Part shown: in pieces, positions 16,195 through 25,855 of the stretch
Layout: each line of letters starts with the position of its first letter
Numbering within the stretch: the first letter of the stretch is position 1
Assembly (NCBI GenBank): GCA_019310485.1
Contig: JAFDEF010000037.1
Span: 1-43,947, forward strand
DNA from: Deltaproteobacteria bacterium
GTDB taxonomy: Bacteria > Desulfobacterota > DSM-4660 > Desulfatiglandales > HGW-15
Length of the DNA: 43,947 bases
Direction: 5' to 3'
Position numbers and translations under genes: made by a program
The notes under the pieces: model-generated
Database searches by the model: none
The model's input: only the letters and a program-made list of their open reading frames with translations
What the model was told of the DNA's origin: nothing

Positions 16195-18663
16195 ATGAGC
16201 GCATCTTCTTATTCGACTCACAAAGATCAACTATGCCTTAAGGTTGCGGTTCCCCTGCCTGTGAGAGAAACGTTTCACTATGCTGTTCCCGGTGAGCTGA
16301 GGGAAAAGGTAAAGGTTGGCTGCAGGGTCAGGGTTGATTTCAGAAACAGAGAAGTAGATGGCTACGTGCTTGAAGAACAGCCTGCCGGAAGGAGAGAGAA
16401 CCTGAAAGAGATCCTGAAGGTTCTGGATCCTGAACCAGTTTTCCACGACAGCTTGGTCCCTTTTCTTACCTGGATGGCGGACTACTACCTGTGCCCCATC
16501 GGGCGCTTGATTCGCTCTGTCCTGCCTAGCGCGTTATCCCAAAGAGCTTACAAAACTGCGCGGATCACAGAGAAGGGTGAGAAGGCCTCGGGCCTTTTGC
16601 CTGCTGATTCCGAAGAGAGGAAGTGGCTTATCTGGGTTAAAGAAAATCCCGGGAGGAAAATTCCCTTCTCGGCCGGGAAGGCCCGCAGTTTTGAAAGGGA
16701 AGGATGGATTGTTGTTGACGAAAAAAGGGGCAGTAGAAGAGCAGGGCCACTTATGAGGAAGTTTGTAAGGCCACATGATCGGGATGGCCTGAAAGCCCTT
16801 CTCAAAGAAAAGAGGCAATCCTTTAAAGCGGCCAACGAATTCCAATTCTTGGAAACACTCTCAAATTCGCGCGGAATCCCCTTAAAGGATCTCCTCTCAA
16901 GGTTTAGTAACGGGGCTTATTTGGTTCGCAAGTGGAAAGACAGAGGTTTTCTCGAAACTTACACTGCTCCTGTTCCAAGAAACCTTGACGGAGGATCGCT
17001 ATTTCCACCCCCTGCTCCCTTTGATTTGTACGAGCAGCAAGAGCGCGTTCTCTCTGCAATTGAAAGGGGGCTGGATAGGCGAGTCTTTATGAGTTACCTT
17101 CTTCACGGCATAACGGGTAGTGGAAAAACGGAAGTTTATTGCCGGGCGATTGAATATGCTATTCGCCAGGGCAGGAAGGCGATCTTGATGGTCCCTGAAA
17201 TAGCCCTGGCCGTTTACATGGAAGGGATATTTCGTTCAAGGATAGGCGACCGTATCGCCATGTATCATAGCGGGCTCAGTGAGGGGGAGAGATACGATCA
17301 ATGGATGCGCATTGCCAGGGGAGAGGTGGATTTGGTCGTTGGCGCACGTTCAGCTTTGTTTTCTCCTTTCCAAAACCTTGGCCTGATCATTGTGGATGAA
17401 GAACATGATCTTTCCTACAAGCAGGAAGAAGCCCCCCGCTACCAGGCAAGGGATGCCGCAGTGGTGAGAGGTAAGCTTGAGAAGGCTGTCGTTTTGCTTG
17501 GGTCGGGGACGCCATCTGTTCAGTCTTTTTACAATGCGCACACGGGAAGATATACATTGCTTTCAATGCCCGATCGAGTTGAAAAAAGACCGATGCCCGA
17601 AGTCCGTATCGTTGACATGAAAAAGTTTTCAGGTGCTGGTGAAAAAGATGAGATTATCAGCCCTGTTCTGAAGACAGCCCTGGATAATGTGTTGGCCAGT
17701 GGAAAGCAGGCCATGCTTTTCCTTAATCGACGCGGTTTTCACCGTATTTACCTTTGTCGTTCCTGCGGCCGATCACTCAGGTGCCCGAATTGTGACCTGG
17801 CACTGATCTACCACTTGAAACAGAATCGCCTGGTGTGTCATTATTGCGGTTTTTATCAGGAACTGCGCAGTGATTGCCCCTCATGCGGATCCCTGGGGTT
17901 GAAACCTTACGGCTTTGGGACGGAGAGACTGGAGGAAATTCTCCAGGCTCTTTATCCTGACAGGTGTATTGCCAGGATGGACAGGGACAGTACGCGGAAG
18001 AAACACCAGACTTTCCAGATGTTAAAGAAATTCAGCCGGAGAGAGGTTGACATCCTTGTCGGGACCCAGATGATTACAAAAGGCTACGACTTTCCCAATG
18101 TTACGCTGGTGGGAGTAATTGGAGCAGACTTTTCCCTTGGTTTCCCTGACTTCAGGGCAGGGGAGAGAACCTTTCAGCTTTTGAGCCAGGTGGCAGGCAG
18201 GGCCGGAAGGGGAGATCAAAGAGGCCAGGTAATTGTTCAGACATTTAACCCTGATCATTATGCCATAGCAGCAGCAAAGGAGCATGATTACCATGGCTTC
18301 TTTGAAAAAGAAAAGGAACTACGAGAGCAGCTGGGCTATCCCCCATTTTCCTTCATGGCATGTCTCAGGCTGCAGGGGAATAATAAGAAGAGAACCGCAG
18401 AGATGGCAGGCTGGGTGGCGCGCACGATGAGCTCCCTGCTCAAAAGCTGGCCCAAGAGGGGAAAAGAGATTCATGTCCTTGGACCTGTGGAGGCGCCTCT
18501 TTCAAAGATAAGGGGAAAATACCGCTGGCAGATATTTGTCAGAAGCCGAAAAACTTGGTTACTTCATGCTTTTCTGGAAAGAGTGGAAAATTTGTGCGAA
18601 AAGAAACTCAACCAGGCAGGTGTCCAACTTGTCATTGACATTGACCCTTACCAGATGCTGTAG
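16195..18663 (+). CDS. priA: Primosomal replication restart helicase PriA
   Basis: The protein has an N-terminal 3'-DNA-binding domain (about 1-115), Walker A GITGSGKTEVY, DEEH box, and the eight-cysteine zinc module (CRSCGRSLRCPNC ... CHYC ... CPSCG). A helicase C-terminal part (VAGRAGRGDQRGQV) and conserved end (VIDIDPYQML) follow. PriA reloads DnaB at stalled forks. A TTG start 18 codons upstream (16141) would overlap the previous gene; the ATG at 16195 gives the usual PriA N-terminus and is preferred. The 3' end overlaps the convergent MEMO gene by 32 bases. Confidence 0.95.
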   Translation: MSASSYSTHKDQLCLKVAVPLPVRETFHYAVPGELREKVKVGCRVRVDFRNREVDGYVLEEQPAGRRENLKEILKVLDPEPVFHDSLVPFLTWMADYYLCPIGRLIRSVLPSALSQRAYKTARITEKGEKASGLLPADSEERKWLIWVKENPGRKIPFSAGKARSFEREGWIVVDEKRGSRRAGPLMRKFVRPHDRDGLKALLKEKRQSFKAANEFQFLETLSNSRGIPLKDLLSRFSNGAYLVRKWKDRGFLETYTAPVPRNLDGGSLFPPPAPFDLYEQQERVLSAIERGLDRRVFMSYLLHGITGSGKTEVYCRAIEYAIRQGRKAILMVPEIALAVYMEGIFRSRIGDRIAMYHSGLSEGERYDQWMRIARGEVDLVVGARSALFSPFQNLGLIIVDEEHDLSYKQEEAPRYQARDAAVVRGKLEKAVVLLGSGTPSVQSFYNAHTGRYTLLSMPDRVEKRPMPEVRIVDMKKFSGAGEKDEIISPVLKTALDNVLASGKQAMLFLNRRGFHRIYLCRSCGRSLRCPNCDLALIYHLKQNRLVCHYCGFYQELRSDCPSCGSLGLKPYGFGTERLEEILQALYPDRCIARMDRDSTRKKHQTFQMLKKFSRREVDILVGTQMITKGYDFPNVTLVGVIGADFSLGFPDFRAGERTFQLLSQVAGRAGRGDQRGQVIVQTFNPDHYAIAAAKEHDYHGFFEKEKELREQLGYPPFSFMACLRLQGNNKKRTAEMAGWVARTMSSLLKSWPKRGKEIHVLGPVEAPLSKIRGKYRWQIFVRSRKTWLLHAFLERVENLCEKKLNQAGVQLVIDIDPYQML

Positions 18664-19582
18664 GCTGCTCCTCTTTTTTGAAGAGAGCGGCGGAAACGTA
18701 TCCGACCACCCTCCGGTAATCTCCTGTTACATCACCTGAATTTGCATAATGAAGCACAATGGAGCTATTTGCACCGAGCTTTCGTGCTGCCAGCATTGTT
18801 GCCACTGCGGGTCCCCCTCCACATGCTTCGCAGGAGCCCATGGCAAGGGAAGATGCCAATCCCTCGGGGTCGAAGTTTCGCACGTGCTTTATGAACTCCA
18901 TGTCGAGCAATCTTGCCTCCTTAGCTCTGTGGTAGTGGGAAAGGTCCGTACTGGCAAGAAGCAGGGTTTGTTCCGGGTGGTCTATGACCCGTGCCAGAAT
19001 ATTAGCCAGTAATGTACAGGTTGAAAAATCCTGCTCACCCATAATAATAGGTACGATCTTGAAATCCTGGAGCACTGTTTGCAGGAAAGGAAGTTGGATT
19101 TCCAGGCAATGTTCATAGGCGTGGGCCGAGGGAACCCAGCTAATCTTGGGACTCGCATCAAGCAATTTCCTTGCAAAGTCCCGGTCCACGGGACACACAC
19201 CAAGGGGGGTTTCATACCCGGACTGAAGGTTCACCGAGATTCCCCTGAAGGCAAACCTGTGGCTTGGGCCCACCAGGATAACGCGCCTGAATTTGCGTTT
19301 TTCAAGGAGGCGATAGGCGTACGCAGCGACAGGGCCGGAGTACTGATAACCCGCATGGGGCACGATAATCGCCTTTAACTTCCCGCCTGGTATACTTGGT
19401 ATACGGGGGGTTGCCTCGGCGAGATAGTTCCCTACGGCCTTTCTCAATTCTCCCGGGCTTCCGGGATACCAGGTGCCTGCAAGAATGGATTTGCGCACAT
19501 CTTTTGCCTGCAAAGTCCCCCCGGTTGTTATACAAAGCAAAAAAAGGGTCGCACCTATTTTTTCTGCTATTTTTTTCATCAC
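18632..19582 (-). CDS. Exported MEMO1-family (AmmeMemoRadiSam system protein B)
   Basis: This 316-residue MEMO-family protein has the fold's landmarks: AGTWYPG, VPHAGYQYSGPVAAYAY, GPSHR, EHCLEIQLPF, STDLSHYH and GSCEACGGGP. It has a signal peptide (hydrophobic core ATLFLLCITTGG, cut near LQA), so it appears to be exported. In many bacteria and archaea MEMO genes sit with AMMECR1 and radical SAM genes; neither is beside it here. The reaction is unknown; MEMO proteins share a dioxygenase-like fold. Confidence 0.9.
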   Translation of the reverse strand: MMKKIAEKIGATLFLLCITTGGTLQAKDVRKSILAGTWYPGSPGELRKAVGNYLAEATPRIPSIPGGKLKAIIVPHAGYQYSGPVAAYAYRLLEKRKFRRVILVGPSHRFAFRGISVNLQSGYETPLGVCPVDRDFARKLLDASPKISWVPSAHAYEHCLEIQLPFLQTVLQDFKIVPIIMGEQDFSTCTLLANILARVIDHPEQTLLLASTDLSHYHRAKEARLLDMEFIKHVRNFDPEGLASSLAMGSCEACGGGPAVATMLAARKLGANSSIVLHYANSGDVTGDYRRVVGYVSAALFKKEEQPTASGKGQCQ

Positions 19583-19588
19583 TCTTGC

Positions 19589-20101
19589 TTATTTCTTCCT
19601 CGGTCTGCCCCTTGTTTGGGGCACAACAACTCGATCGTACATATGGGCCAACTTTTTCAGGAAGGCTTCCTGGCCCCATGCTTTCCCCTGTTTGGTTGCG
19701 ATGCGGATTGTTTTAAGGTCTTCCATTCGTTCGTCCTCATAAAAAAATTCCTTGTAGCTGAAAGCAGAATCGTGGATGCAATCAGCCAGGATCATCCTGT
19801 CTTCTTTGCCTTGAAGATGATAGGCGGCACTGGACCATGGATAGTCAATCGCATCTTCGACCATGCCGGCTCTGACCGGATTCATTTCAATATACTTGAG
19901 CACAACATAGTATACTGAGGGGTCAATAGGGTGCATTTTGTAACGATTCTCCCATAGCTTTCCTGTCCTTCCGTATTTGCCGTTATAGTATTGGGTGTAC
20001 CTTTGGGCAAGCAATTTCATAAAGTTGATTAATCCACTTTCAGTGTGACCCCTTTTTTCTTGAAAATGGGATGGATACATAATATTTAACATGACTACCA
20101 A
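19589..20101 (-). pseudogene. REP-associated tyrosine transposase (RAYT/Y1) remnant
   Basis: Residues from about 28 on match the C-terminal two thirds of RAYT transposases (INFMKLLAQRYTQYYN, YGRTGKLWENRYK, YIEMNPVRAGMV, DYPWSSAAYH). The N-terminal part carrying the HUH metal site is missing: where NHVH would be, the reading gives NIMYPSHFQ. It is squeezed between the MEMO and TlpA genes. Such enzymes mobilise short palindromic repeats, so it or a relative could have spread the 105-nt repeats; that link is inference. Confidence 0.75.
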
Positions 20102-20116
20102 GCAAAGGAACTAATT

Positions 20117-20629
20117 ATGAAATTGAATCATCGCTTAAGGATAGGTGTCCTTGGATTTTTTCTGGCCGCGACGCTCATGTTTGGGTGCGGCAAAAAGGAT
20201 GCAAAAAATATGGCCCCTGATTTCTCCCTTCAGGATCTCTCCGGGAGCACGGTCACTCTTTCAAAAGCCAGGGGAAGCATTGTGGTACTGGATTTTTGGG
20301 CCACATGGTGCCCCCCCTGTCTTATGTCCATTCCCGAGCTTGTTGAGCTGCAGGAAAAGTACAGGGACTCCGGGTTGGTCGTCATCGGAATCTCGCTCGA
20401 CGATCCTGGAAGGGTCAGTGACTCAGACCTCTTGGCTTTCAAGGAAAAACTGAAAATCAACTACAAAGTGTTGCGGGCCAACTACGATGTAGTCAAGAAT
20501 TATTTTGGTACTGAGAACATGTCAATACCCACGATGTTTATCATTGATAGAAAAGGCAGGATTCTGGAAAAACACGTTGGATTCAGGCCAGGGCTCTTAG
20601 AAGAGTCGTTAAGAAAGCTTCTTTCGTGA
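20117..20629 (+). CDS. TlpA-type thioredoxin-like lipoprotein
   Basis: This 170-residue protein has a lipoprotein signal peptide (basic start, hydrophobic stretch, lipobox LMFGC with the lipidated Cys near residue 24). The thioredoxin fold carries the active site WCPPC, preceded by VLDFWAT. It should act in the periplasm as a disulfide reductase or cytochrome-maturation thioredoxin (ResA/TlpA type). The next gene starts inside its stop region, so the pair is co-transcribed. Confidence 0.9.
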   Translation: MKLNHRLRIGVLGFFLAATLMFGCGKKDAKNMAPDFSLQDLSGSTVTLSKARGSIVVLDFWATWCPPCLMSIPELVELQEKYRDSGLVVIGISLDDPGRVSDSDLLAFKEKLKINYKVLRANYDVVKNYFGTENMSIPTMFIIDRKGRILEKHVGFRPGLLEESLRKLLS

Positions 20630-21477
20630 TCATCGATTTTCATACCCATATTTTCCCCCGCCTGTTTAGAGATAGCCGGGAAGAGTTTTTCAGTGAGGAG
20701 CCTGCCTTCAAATCCCTTTATGCTAGGCCTGATTCAAGACTGGTCGGCTGCCAGGAGTTATTAAACCACATGGACCGCGAGGGAGTGGAAAAGGCTGTTG
20801 TATTCGGGTTTCCGTGGGAAAAGTCAGATAATTTTCAAAGGCACAATGACTACATAATTGAGTCTGTTGGGCGTTACCCTGAAAGGCTGATCGGGTTTTG
20901 CTGCTTTTCGCCGAGATCTCCCCACTCGGTGCGCGAGATTAACAGGTGCCTGGAATCAGGGCTTTCAGGCGTAGGGGAGCTTGCCATTTATGACACGTGT
21001 CTTTCACTGGAGGAGATTCCTGGGCTGGGAGAGATCATGCAGACGTGCCAGCACTTTGATGTGCCGATTTTGTTTCACACTAACGAGCCTGTGGGGCACG
21101 TCTATCCCGGCAAGGCACCAATGAGCCTTTCTGAAATCTACAATCTGCTCAAGCAATACCCTTCTAATCGAGTCATCCTGGCCCACTGGGGAGGAGGGCT
21201 TTTCTTCTATGGGCTCATGAAAAAGGAAGTTAAAGATGTTTTAAAGAATGTATGGTTTGATACTGCCGCCTCCCCTTTTCTCTACGGAGCCGACGTGTAC
21301 AGGATTGCCGGGGAGATCGTTGGATTTGAAAAGATCCTGCTGGGCTCTGATTATCCTTTGCTGAGCCCAAGGCGCTATCTGGAAGAAATGAGGTCAATCG
21401 GACTTCCGGCGCACTCCATCAACAAGATCAGTGGAGAAAATGCAGCCCGAGTGCTCGGACTCACACCACAAGAATAA
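20626..21477 (+). CDS. Amidohydrolase-2-family metal-dependent hydrolase
   Basis: This 283-residue TIM-barrel hydrolase has the N-terminal metal ligands DFHTHIF, a histidine in PILFHTNEP, a further His in ILAHWGGG and the catalytic Asp in LLGSDYPLL, as in the ACMSD/amidohydrolase-2 group. The substrate cannot be told. The GTG start overlaps the TlpA stop by 4 bases. The C-terminus ENAARVLGL is typical of the family. Confidence 0.88.
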   Translation: MIIDFHTHIFPRLFRDSREEFFSEEPAFKSLYARPDSRLVGCQELLNHMDREGVEKAVVFGFPWEKSDNFQRHNDYIIESVGRYPERLIGFCCFSPRSPHSVREINRCLESGLSGVGELAIYDTCLSLEEIPGLGEIMQTCQHFDVPILFHTNEPVGHVYPGKAPMSLSEIYNLLKQYPSNRVILAHWGGGLFFYGLMKKEVKDVLKNVWFDTAASPFLYGADVYRIAGEIVGFEKILLGSDYPLLSPRRYLEEMRSIGLPAHSINKISGENAARVLGLTPQE

Positions 21478-21571
21478 GTTCCAAGTCTTTGAGACCTGCT
21501 GCAGCTTTCCAAATATTCATTCTATGTTAATATAGTGCTGGCGAAACATTAGAAGGTATTTCCTGGAAAAC

Positions 21572-23797
21572 ATGGCCAATCAAGAACAAAAAAGCGACCT
21601 AGCACAAGCACCTGGCACGGGGAGCGAGCTGGAAGGACAGGTTGAGAGGATAAGCTACTTCAACGAGGAATCAGGCTACACGGTGGCCAGGTTGAAAGTG
21701 GCTGGATACCCTGAGCCTGTGACCATTGTCGGAAACATTGCTTCACCCCTTTTGGGAGAAATATTGAAACTCAAAGGAGAGTGGACTGTTCACCCAAAGT
21801 TTGGGCGTCAATTCAAGGTCAGCAGTTACCGCAGCGTTGTCCCAGCCACCGCGGCGGGTATTCGAAGGTACCTTGCCTCAGGCCTCATAAAAGGCATTGG
21901 CTCCGTTATGGCGGCACGAATCGTGGAACTATTTAAGGAGAAAACTCTTGAAATCATCGAGAAGCGTCCGAATGAGCTGTTGAAGATTGAGGGAATTGGG
22001 CCCAAGCGAGTGGAGATGATTCAAAAAGCATGGAAGGAGCAAAAAGAGATCAGGGACCTCATGATTTTCCTTCAAGAGTACGGGGTCAGCCCGGCTTACG
22101 CTGTCAAGATTTTCAAAACCTACGGGTGGGATTCAATATCGGTCGTTTCCAGAAACCCTTACAGGCTTGCCACGGATATTGTTGGAATCGGGTTCTTGAG
22201 TGCAGACAAAATAGCCCAAAAACTGGGCTTTGATAAAACAGCTCCTCCCAGGGCTGAAGCGGGGATTCTTTATGTTCTGAACCAACTTTCAGCCGAGGGC
22301 CATGTTTACTATCCCTACCAGCTCCTTGTGGAAAAATGCAGGGAGATCCTTGAGGTAGACGCTGAGCTTATAAAGGAGGCGATTGGTTCACTGGCGCTTT
22401 CAGGGAAAATTGTGCTGGAGGATTTGAATAAGAACCTGGAAGCATTTGAACCGGATCATAAGTCGGTTTACCTGAAGCACTTTCATGTATCTGAAGTGGG
22501 GATTGCCTCACACCTCGCACGCTTGATCTCTTCCAGGAGAAGAATCCGACAGGTTAACGTGGAAAAGGCCATTTCCTGGGTGCAGAGAAAAATTGGCCTT
22601 AATCTGGCTCCTGAACAAAAAGAAGCGGTCAAAAAGGCCATTACCGAAAAAAGCATGGTCATAACCGGGGGACCGGGCACGGGGAAAACGACAATCATTA
22701 ATGCGGTAATCCGAATCTACAGGGAACTGGGAGCCAGGATCCTTCTTGCAGCGCCAACGGGCCGGGCTTCAAAACGAATGAGTGAAGCCACAGGCTATCC
22801 TGCAAGAACAATTCACCGAATGCTTGAGTTCAGCCCCCAGAGTGGAAAATTCCAGAGAGACCAGGACCACCCCCTGGAAGTTGACGTATTGATACTGGAT
22901 GAGACATCCATGATAGACACCGTGTTGATGTACCACCTTTTGAAGGCAGTGCCCTCTGAGGCCACCCTGATAATGGTGGGTGACGTGAACCAGCTCCCTT
23001 CTGTCGGCGCAGGAAGCGTTCTGAAGGATATCATCGATTCAAAAGTCGTGCCGGTGGTGGAACTGAAACAGATATTCAGGCAGGCCACGAAAAGTCATAT
23101 TGTCGTCAATGCGCACAGAATCAATTCCGGGCTGATGCCCGAGATTGCCCTTAAGCGGGACAGGCAACAGGATTTTTACTTTATCGAGCAGAACGATCCC
23201 GAACAAGCCCTTAATATTATCCTGGATCTGGTAACCGAGCGTATTCCAAGGCGTTTCCATCTTGATCCAATGGAAGATATTCAGGTTCTATCACCAATGC
23301 ACAAGGGAGCGCTCGGAACCCAAAATCTGAACTCCAGGCTCCAGCAAGTCCTTAATCCATCCAGGAAAGAGATAACAAGGGCAGGGTATACCTTTAGGTT
23401 GAAAGACAAGGTTATGCAAACCCGGAACAACTATGAAAAAGAGGTCTTTAATGGCGATATTGGCCGGATTGTCTCAATTGACCTGGAAGATCAGGAAGTG
23501 ATCGTGAATTTTGAAGGAAGGCCTATTCCCTATGATACCTCGGAGCTTGACGAACTTATACCTGCCTATGCCATCTCGGTTCATAAATCTCAGGGAAGCG
23601 AATACCAGGCAGTTGTCTTCCCCATCTTGCCCCAACACCACTTACTTTTGCAGAGAAACTTGATATATACTGCTGTTACCAGGGCAAAGAAGCTGGTGGT
23701 AATGGTTGGGAGCAAAAGGGCCCTGGCCACGGGCATAAAAAATGACAGAATCATGAAAAGGTACACTTACCTCTCTGAGAGAATCAGGACACCATGA
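21572..23797 (+). CDS. recD2: RecD2-type 5'-3' DNA helicase
   Basis: This 741-residue superfamily 1B helicase has an N-terminal OB-like domain (about 18-95), a helix-hairpin-helix stretch (LLKIEGIGPKRVEMI), Walker A GGPGTGKTT, DETSMID, the QLPSVGAG motif and the C-terminal SVHKSQGSEY. The extended N-terminus identifies the RecD2 type found outside RecBCD. A short gap (about 95 bases) separates it from the preceding gene, with AT-rich sequence but no strong promoter. Confidence 0.94.
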   Translation: MANQEQKSDLAQAPGTGSELEGQVERISYFNEESGYTVARLKVAGYPEPVTIVGNIASPLLGEILKLKGEWTVHPKFGRQFKVSSYRSVVPATAAGIRRYLASGLIKGIGSVMAARIVELFKEKTLEIIEKRPNELLKIEGIGPKRVEMIQKAWKEQKEIRDLMIFLQEYGVSPAYAVKIFKTYGWDSISVVSRNPYRLATDIVGIGFLSADKIAQKLGFDKTAPPRAEAGILYVLNQLSAEGHVYYPYQLLVEKCREILEVDAELIKEAIGSLALSGKIVLEDLNKNLEAFEPDHKSVYLKHFHVSEVGIASHLARLISSRRRIRQVNVEKAISWVQRKIGLNLAPEQKEAVKKAITEKSMVITGGPGTGKTTIINAVIRIYRELGARILLAAPTGRASKRMSEATGYPARTIHRMLEFSPQSGKFQRDQDHPLEVDVLILDETSMIDTVLMYHLLKAVPSEATLIMVGDVNQLPSVGAGSVLKDIIDSKVVPVVELKQIFRQATKSHIVVNAHRINSGLMPEIALKRDRQQDFYFIEQNDPEQALNIILDLVTERIPRRFHLDPMEDIQVLSPMHKGALGTQNLNSRLQQVLNPSRKEITRAGYTFRLKDKVMQTRNNYEKEVFNGDIGRIVSIDLEDQEVIVNFEGRPIPYDTSELDELIPAYAISVHKSQGSEYQAVVFPILPQHHLLLQRNLIYTAVTRAKKLVVMVGSKRALATGIKNDRIMKRYTYLSERIRTP

Positions 23798-23804
23798 CCC
23801 AAGC

Positions 23805-24179
23805 CTAGGATTGTTCAACAATTACTTTTTTTTCGTGCATCACTTTCTTGAAGAGTGCTGGATCTTCTTTGACCTTTCCAATGATATTGACTGCGCTTGC
23901 AGGGATGATTTTCCCCGGCTTACTCATCGGGGTCTGGCCAAAGAAGATGCAAAACGCCTTTCCCGTGGGCCAGTAACCAAGGTCTCCCAGCCCCACCTCT
24001 TCTTTTGCCGAATCGTCAAGGTCAGCATCCACGGGAATGGCAAAATATATTTCATCTCCCCATGTGCTGAAACTGGTCTCAATGGGGAGTGCAGCAGCCA
24101 CTTTTTGTGCCGTGGGAGTGTCATTCAACTCTGCCTGAACCGAGAGATTGCCGATTTTGATTTTTATGTCCATTTTCAA
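23805..24179 (-). CDS. Cyclophilin-like-fold protein
   Basis: This small protein (124 residues, or 122 from the second Met) has IKIKIGN..VQAELNDTPTA at its start, LPIETSFSTWGDEIYFAIPV in the middle and GDLGYWPTGKAFCIFFGQTP, the pattern of the cyclophilin-like domain of unknown function (TM1367-like). It is cytoplasmic with no signal peptide. It lies just downstream of der on the same strand (10 bases apart), so it is probably co-transcribed. Enzymatic activity is unproven in the family. Confidence 0.8.
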   Translation of the reverse strand: MKMDIKIKIGNLSVQAELNDTPTAQKVAAALPIETSFSTWGDEIYFAIPVDADLDDSAKEEVGLGDLGYWPTGKAFCIFFGQTPMSKPGKIIPASAVNIIGKVKEDPALFKKVMHEKKVIVEQS

Positions 24180-24189
24180 ATCTCCTCAT

Positions 24190-25497
24190 TCATTTTTTCT
24201 TAAAGATTATTTTTATGGGTGTCTGATCCAGTCCCAGTTTTTTTCTCAACTGGTTCACAAGGAAACGCTGGTATGAGAAGTGTACCATTTCAGGTTTGTT
24301 GACAAAGAGTACGAACGTCGGGGGCCTGGTGCCGGTCTGGGTAGCATAGAGAAATTTTAACCTTGTTCTCCCTTTAGAAGGGGGCGGCTTTTTTTGAACC
24401 ATTTCCTCAAGCACCTTGTTTACCCGGGCAGTACTGATCCTTCGTGAATACTGGTCGTAGAGTTTTTCGATCCTGTCAAGGAGAAGTTCCACGCCTTCCC
24501 CGGTCAGTGCCGAAATATTCAGACGGGGGGCAAAGGAAACAAACTGGAGCTGCCTTTCTATTGCTGCATCAAGATTTTTTCTTTTTGCCTGGTCTTTTTT
24601 AACAAGGTCCCACTTGTTCAGTGCAAGGAACAGCCCCCTGTGCCTTTCAAATGCATACCCGCAGATTCTGGCATCTTGCTCAGTAATCCCTTCTCCAGCA
24701 TCAAGCACAACAACCACGATATGGCAACGCTCAATGCTTTTGAGGGCCTTTATCATTGAAAATTTGTCTATCTTTTCCCTGACCCTTGCTCTTTTCCTAA
24801 TGCCTGCTGTATCAATCAGGAGATAGTTCTTGCCTTTCATGGTAAAAGGAGTGTCAACGGCATCCCTGGTTGTACCCGGTGTTTCGCTAACCAGAAGCCT
24901 CTCAGAACCTAGAATACGATTGATAAGTGAGGATTTTCCTGCGTTTGGCCGACCGACAACAGCGACCTTTATGCTTTTGTCCTCTCCGCTTTCAAAATCA
25001 ATACTTTCAATGCCTTCTACCACATCTCCCATCAAGGCCCTGAGACCGTAGCCATGGGCAGCAGAAAGAGGATAGGCTTTCTCCATGCCCAGTTTGTAGA
25101 AATCAGAAAGCAAGTGCTCCTTTTCCGGTCCGTCTATCTTGTTTACAGCGAGGAAAGTCTTCTTGCCCGACACACGAAGGACATGGGCTATCTCTTCATC
25201 TCCGGGCATTATTCCTTCCCTGCCGTCTACCATGAAAATGATCCTGTCAGCATCCTCTATTGCTTTTAGCACCTGTTCTTTTACTTGATCAATAAAAGGC
25301 GTACTGTTGATATCTTCAAATCCTCCGGTATCAACAATAGTCAGGGTATTTCCCTCCCACTGCACAGTGGCGTAAAGCCGGTCCCTTGTAACACCCGGTT
25401 GATCGTCCACAAGGGCGCTTCTGGATCTAGAAAGGCGGTTGAAAAGCGTGGATTTTCCCACGTTAGGCCTTCCAACTATGGCAACTATGCAGCTCAT
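24190..25497 (-). CDS. der: Ribosome-assembly GTPase Der (EngA)
   Basis: This 435-residue protein has two tandem GTPase domains: the first with GRPNVGKSTLFNRL, DTGGFE and NKID, the second with GRPNAGKSSLINRI, DTAGIRKR and NKWD. The C-terminal KH-like domain (about 355-435) completes the Der layout. It is essential for 50S subunit maturation in most bacteria. It is divergent from pyrG across a 358-base gap. Confidence 0.97.
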   Translation of the reverse strand: MSCIVAIVGRPNVGKSTLFNRLSRSRSALVDDQPGVTRDRLYATVQWEGNTLTIVDTGGFEDINSTPFIDQVKEQVLKAIEDADRIIFMVDGREGIMPGDEEIAHVLRVSGKKTFLAVNKIDGPEKEHLLSDFYKLGMEKAYPLSAAHGYGLRALMGDVVEGIESIDFESGEDKSIKVAVVGRPNAGKSSLINRILGSERLLVSETPGTTRDAVDTPFTMKGKNYLLIDTAGIRKRARVREKIDKFSMIKALKSIERCHIVVVVLDAGEGITEQDARICGYAFERHRGLFLALNKWDLVKKDQAKRKNLDAAIERQLQFVSFAPRLNISALTGEGVELLLDRIEKLYDQYSRRISTARVNKVLEEMVQKKPPPSKGRTRLKFLYATQTGTRPPTFVLFVNKPEMVHFSYQRFLVNQLRKKLGLDQTPIKIIFKKK

Positions 25498-25855
25498 GGC
25501 TATAAGAGAGATATACCCCCTGGCTGAAATTTTTCTGCAAACCGGGCCTCTCTAATCTTATGGGTTTTTCAATCAGGGTCAAGCTAATACGGGCGGCGAA
25601 ACCTGATCTTGCCAACCTGTACCGCTGCTGGAAAAGCCGCTCTGAGAAGTTAAGCGGCAAAAGAAATTTTACGCATAAGGAACTTGAGTGCTTGACTCTA
25701 AAGGCAAGAACCTATATATTGTGTAAAAATCAGCCTGGAAGTTTGTATATTGTGTTTTTCGAGCCATACTTTCAGCAAGGAGCTCTTTTATCTCTTGACT
25801 ATTCGAGTGCATAAGGATAACTTAGGAAAAACCTACCTGAATCGATTCTTGTTCT
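25498..25855 (+). promoter_or_regulatory. Divergent der-pyrG intergenic region with pyrG promoter
   Basis: No convincing gene is present in this gap. Toward its right end TTGACT (25795-25800), a 17-base spacer and TAACTT (25818-25823) form a reasonable sigma-70 promoter 33 bases ahead of the pyrG ATG. No strong Shine-Dalgarno precedes that ATG. Confidence 0.5.

Noticed and set aside
25560-25814. 84-codon plus-strand frame between der and pyrG
   Set aside because: It overlaps the probable pyrG promoter, and no family or convincing ribosome site is seen.
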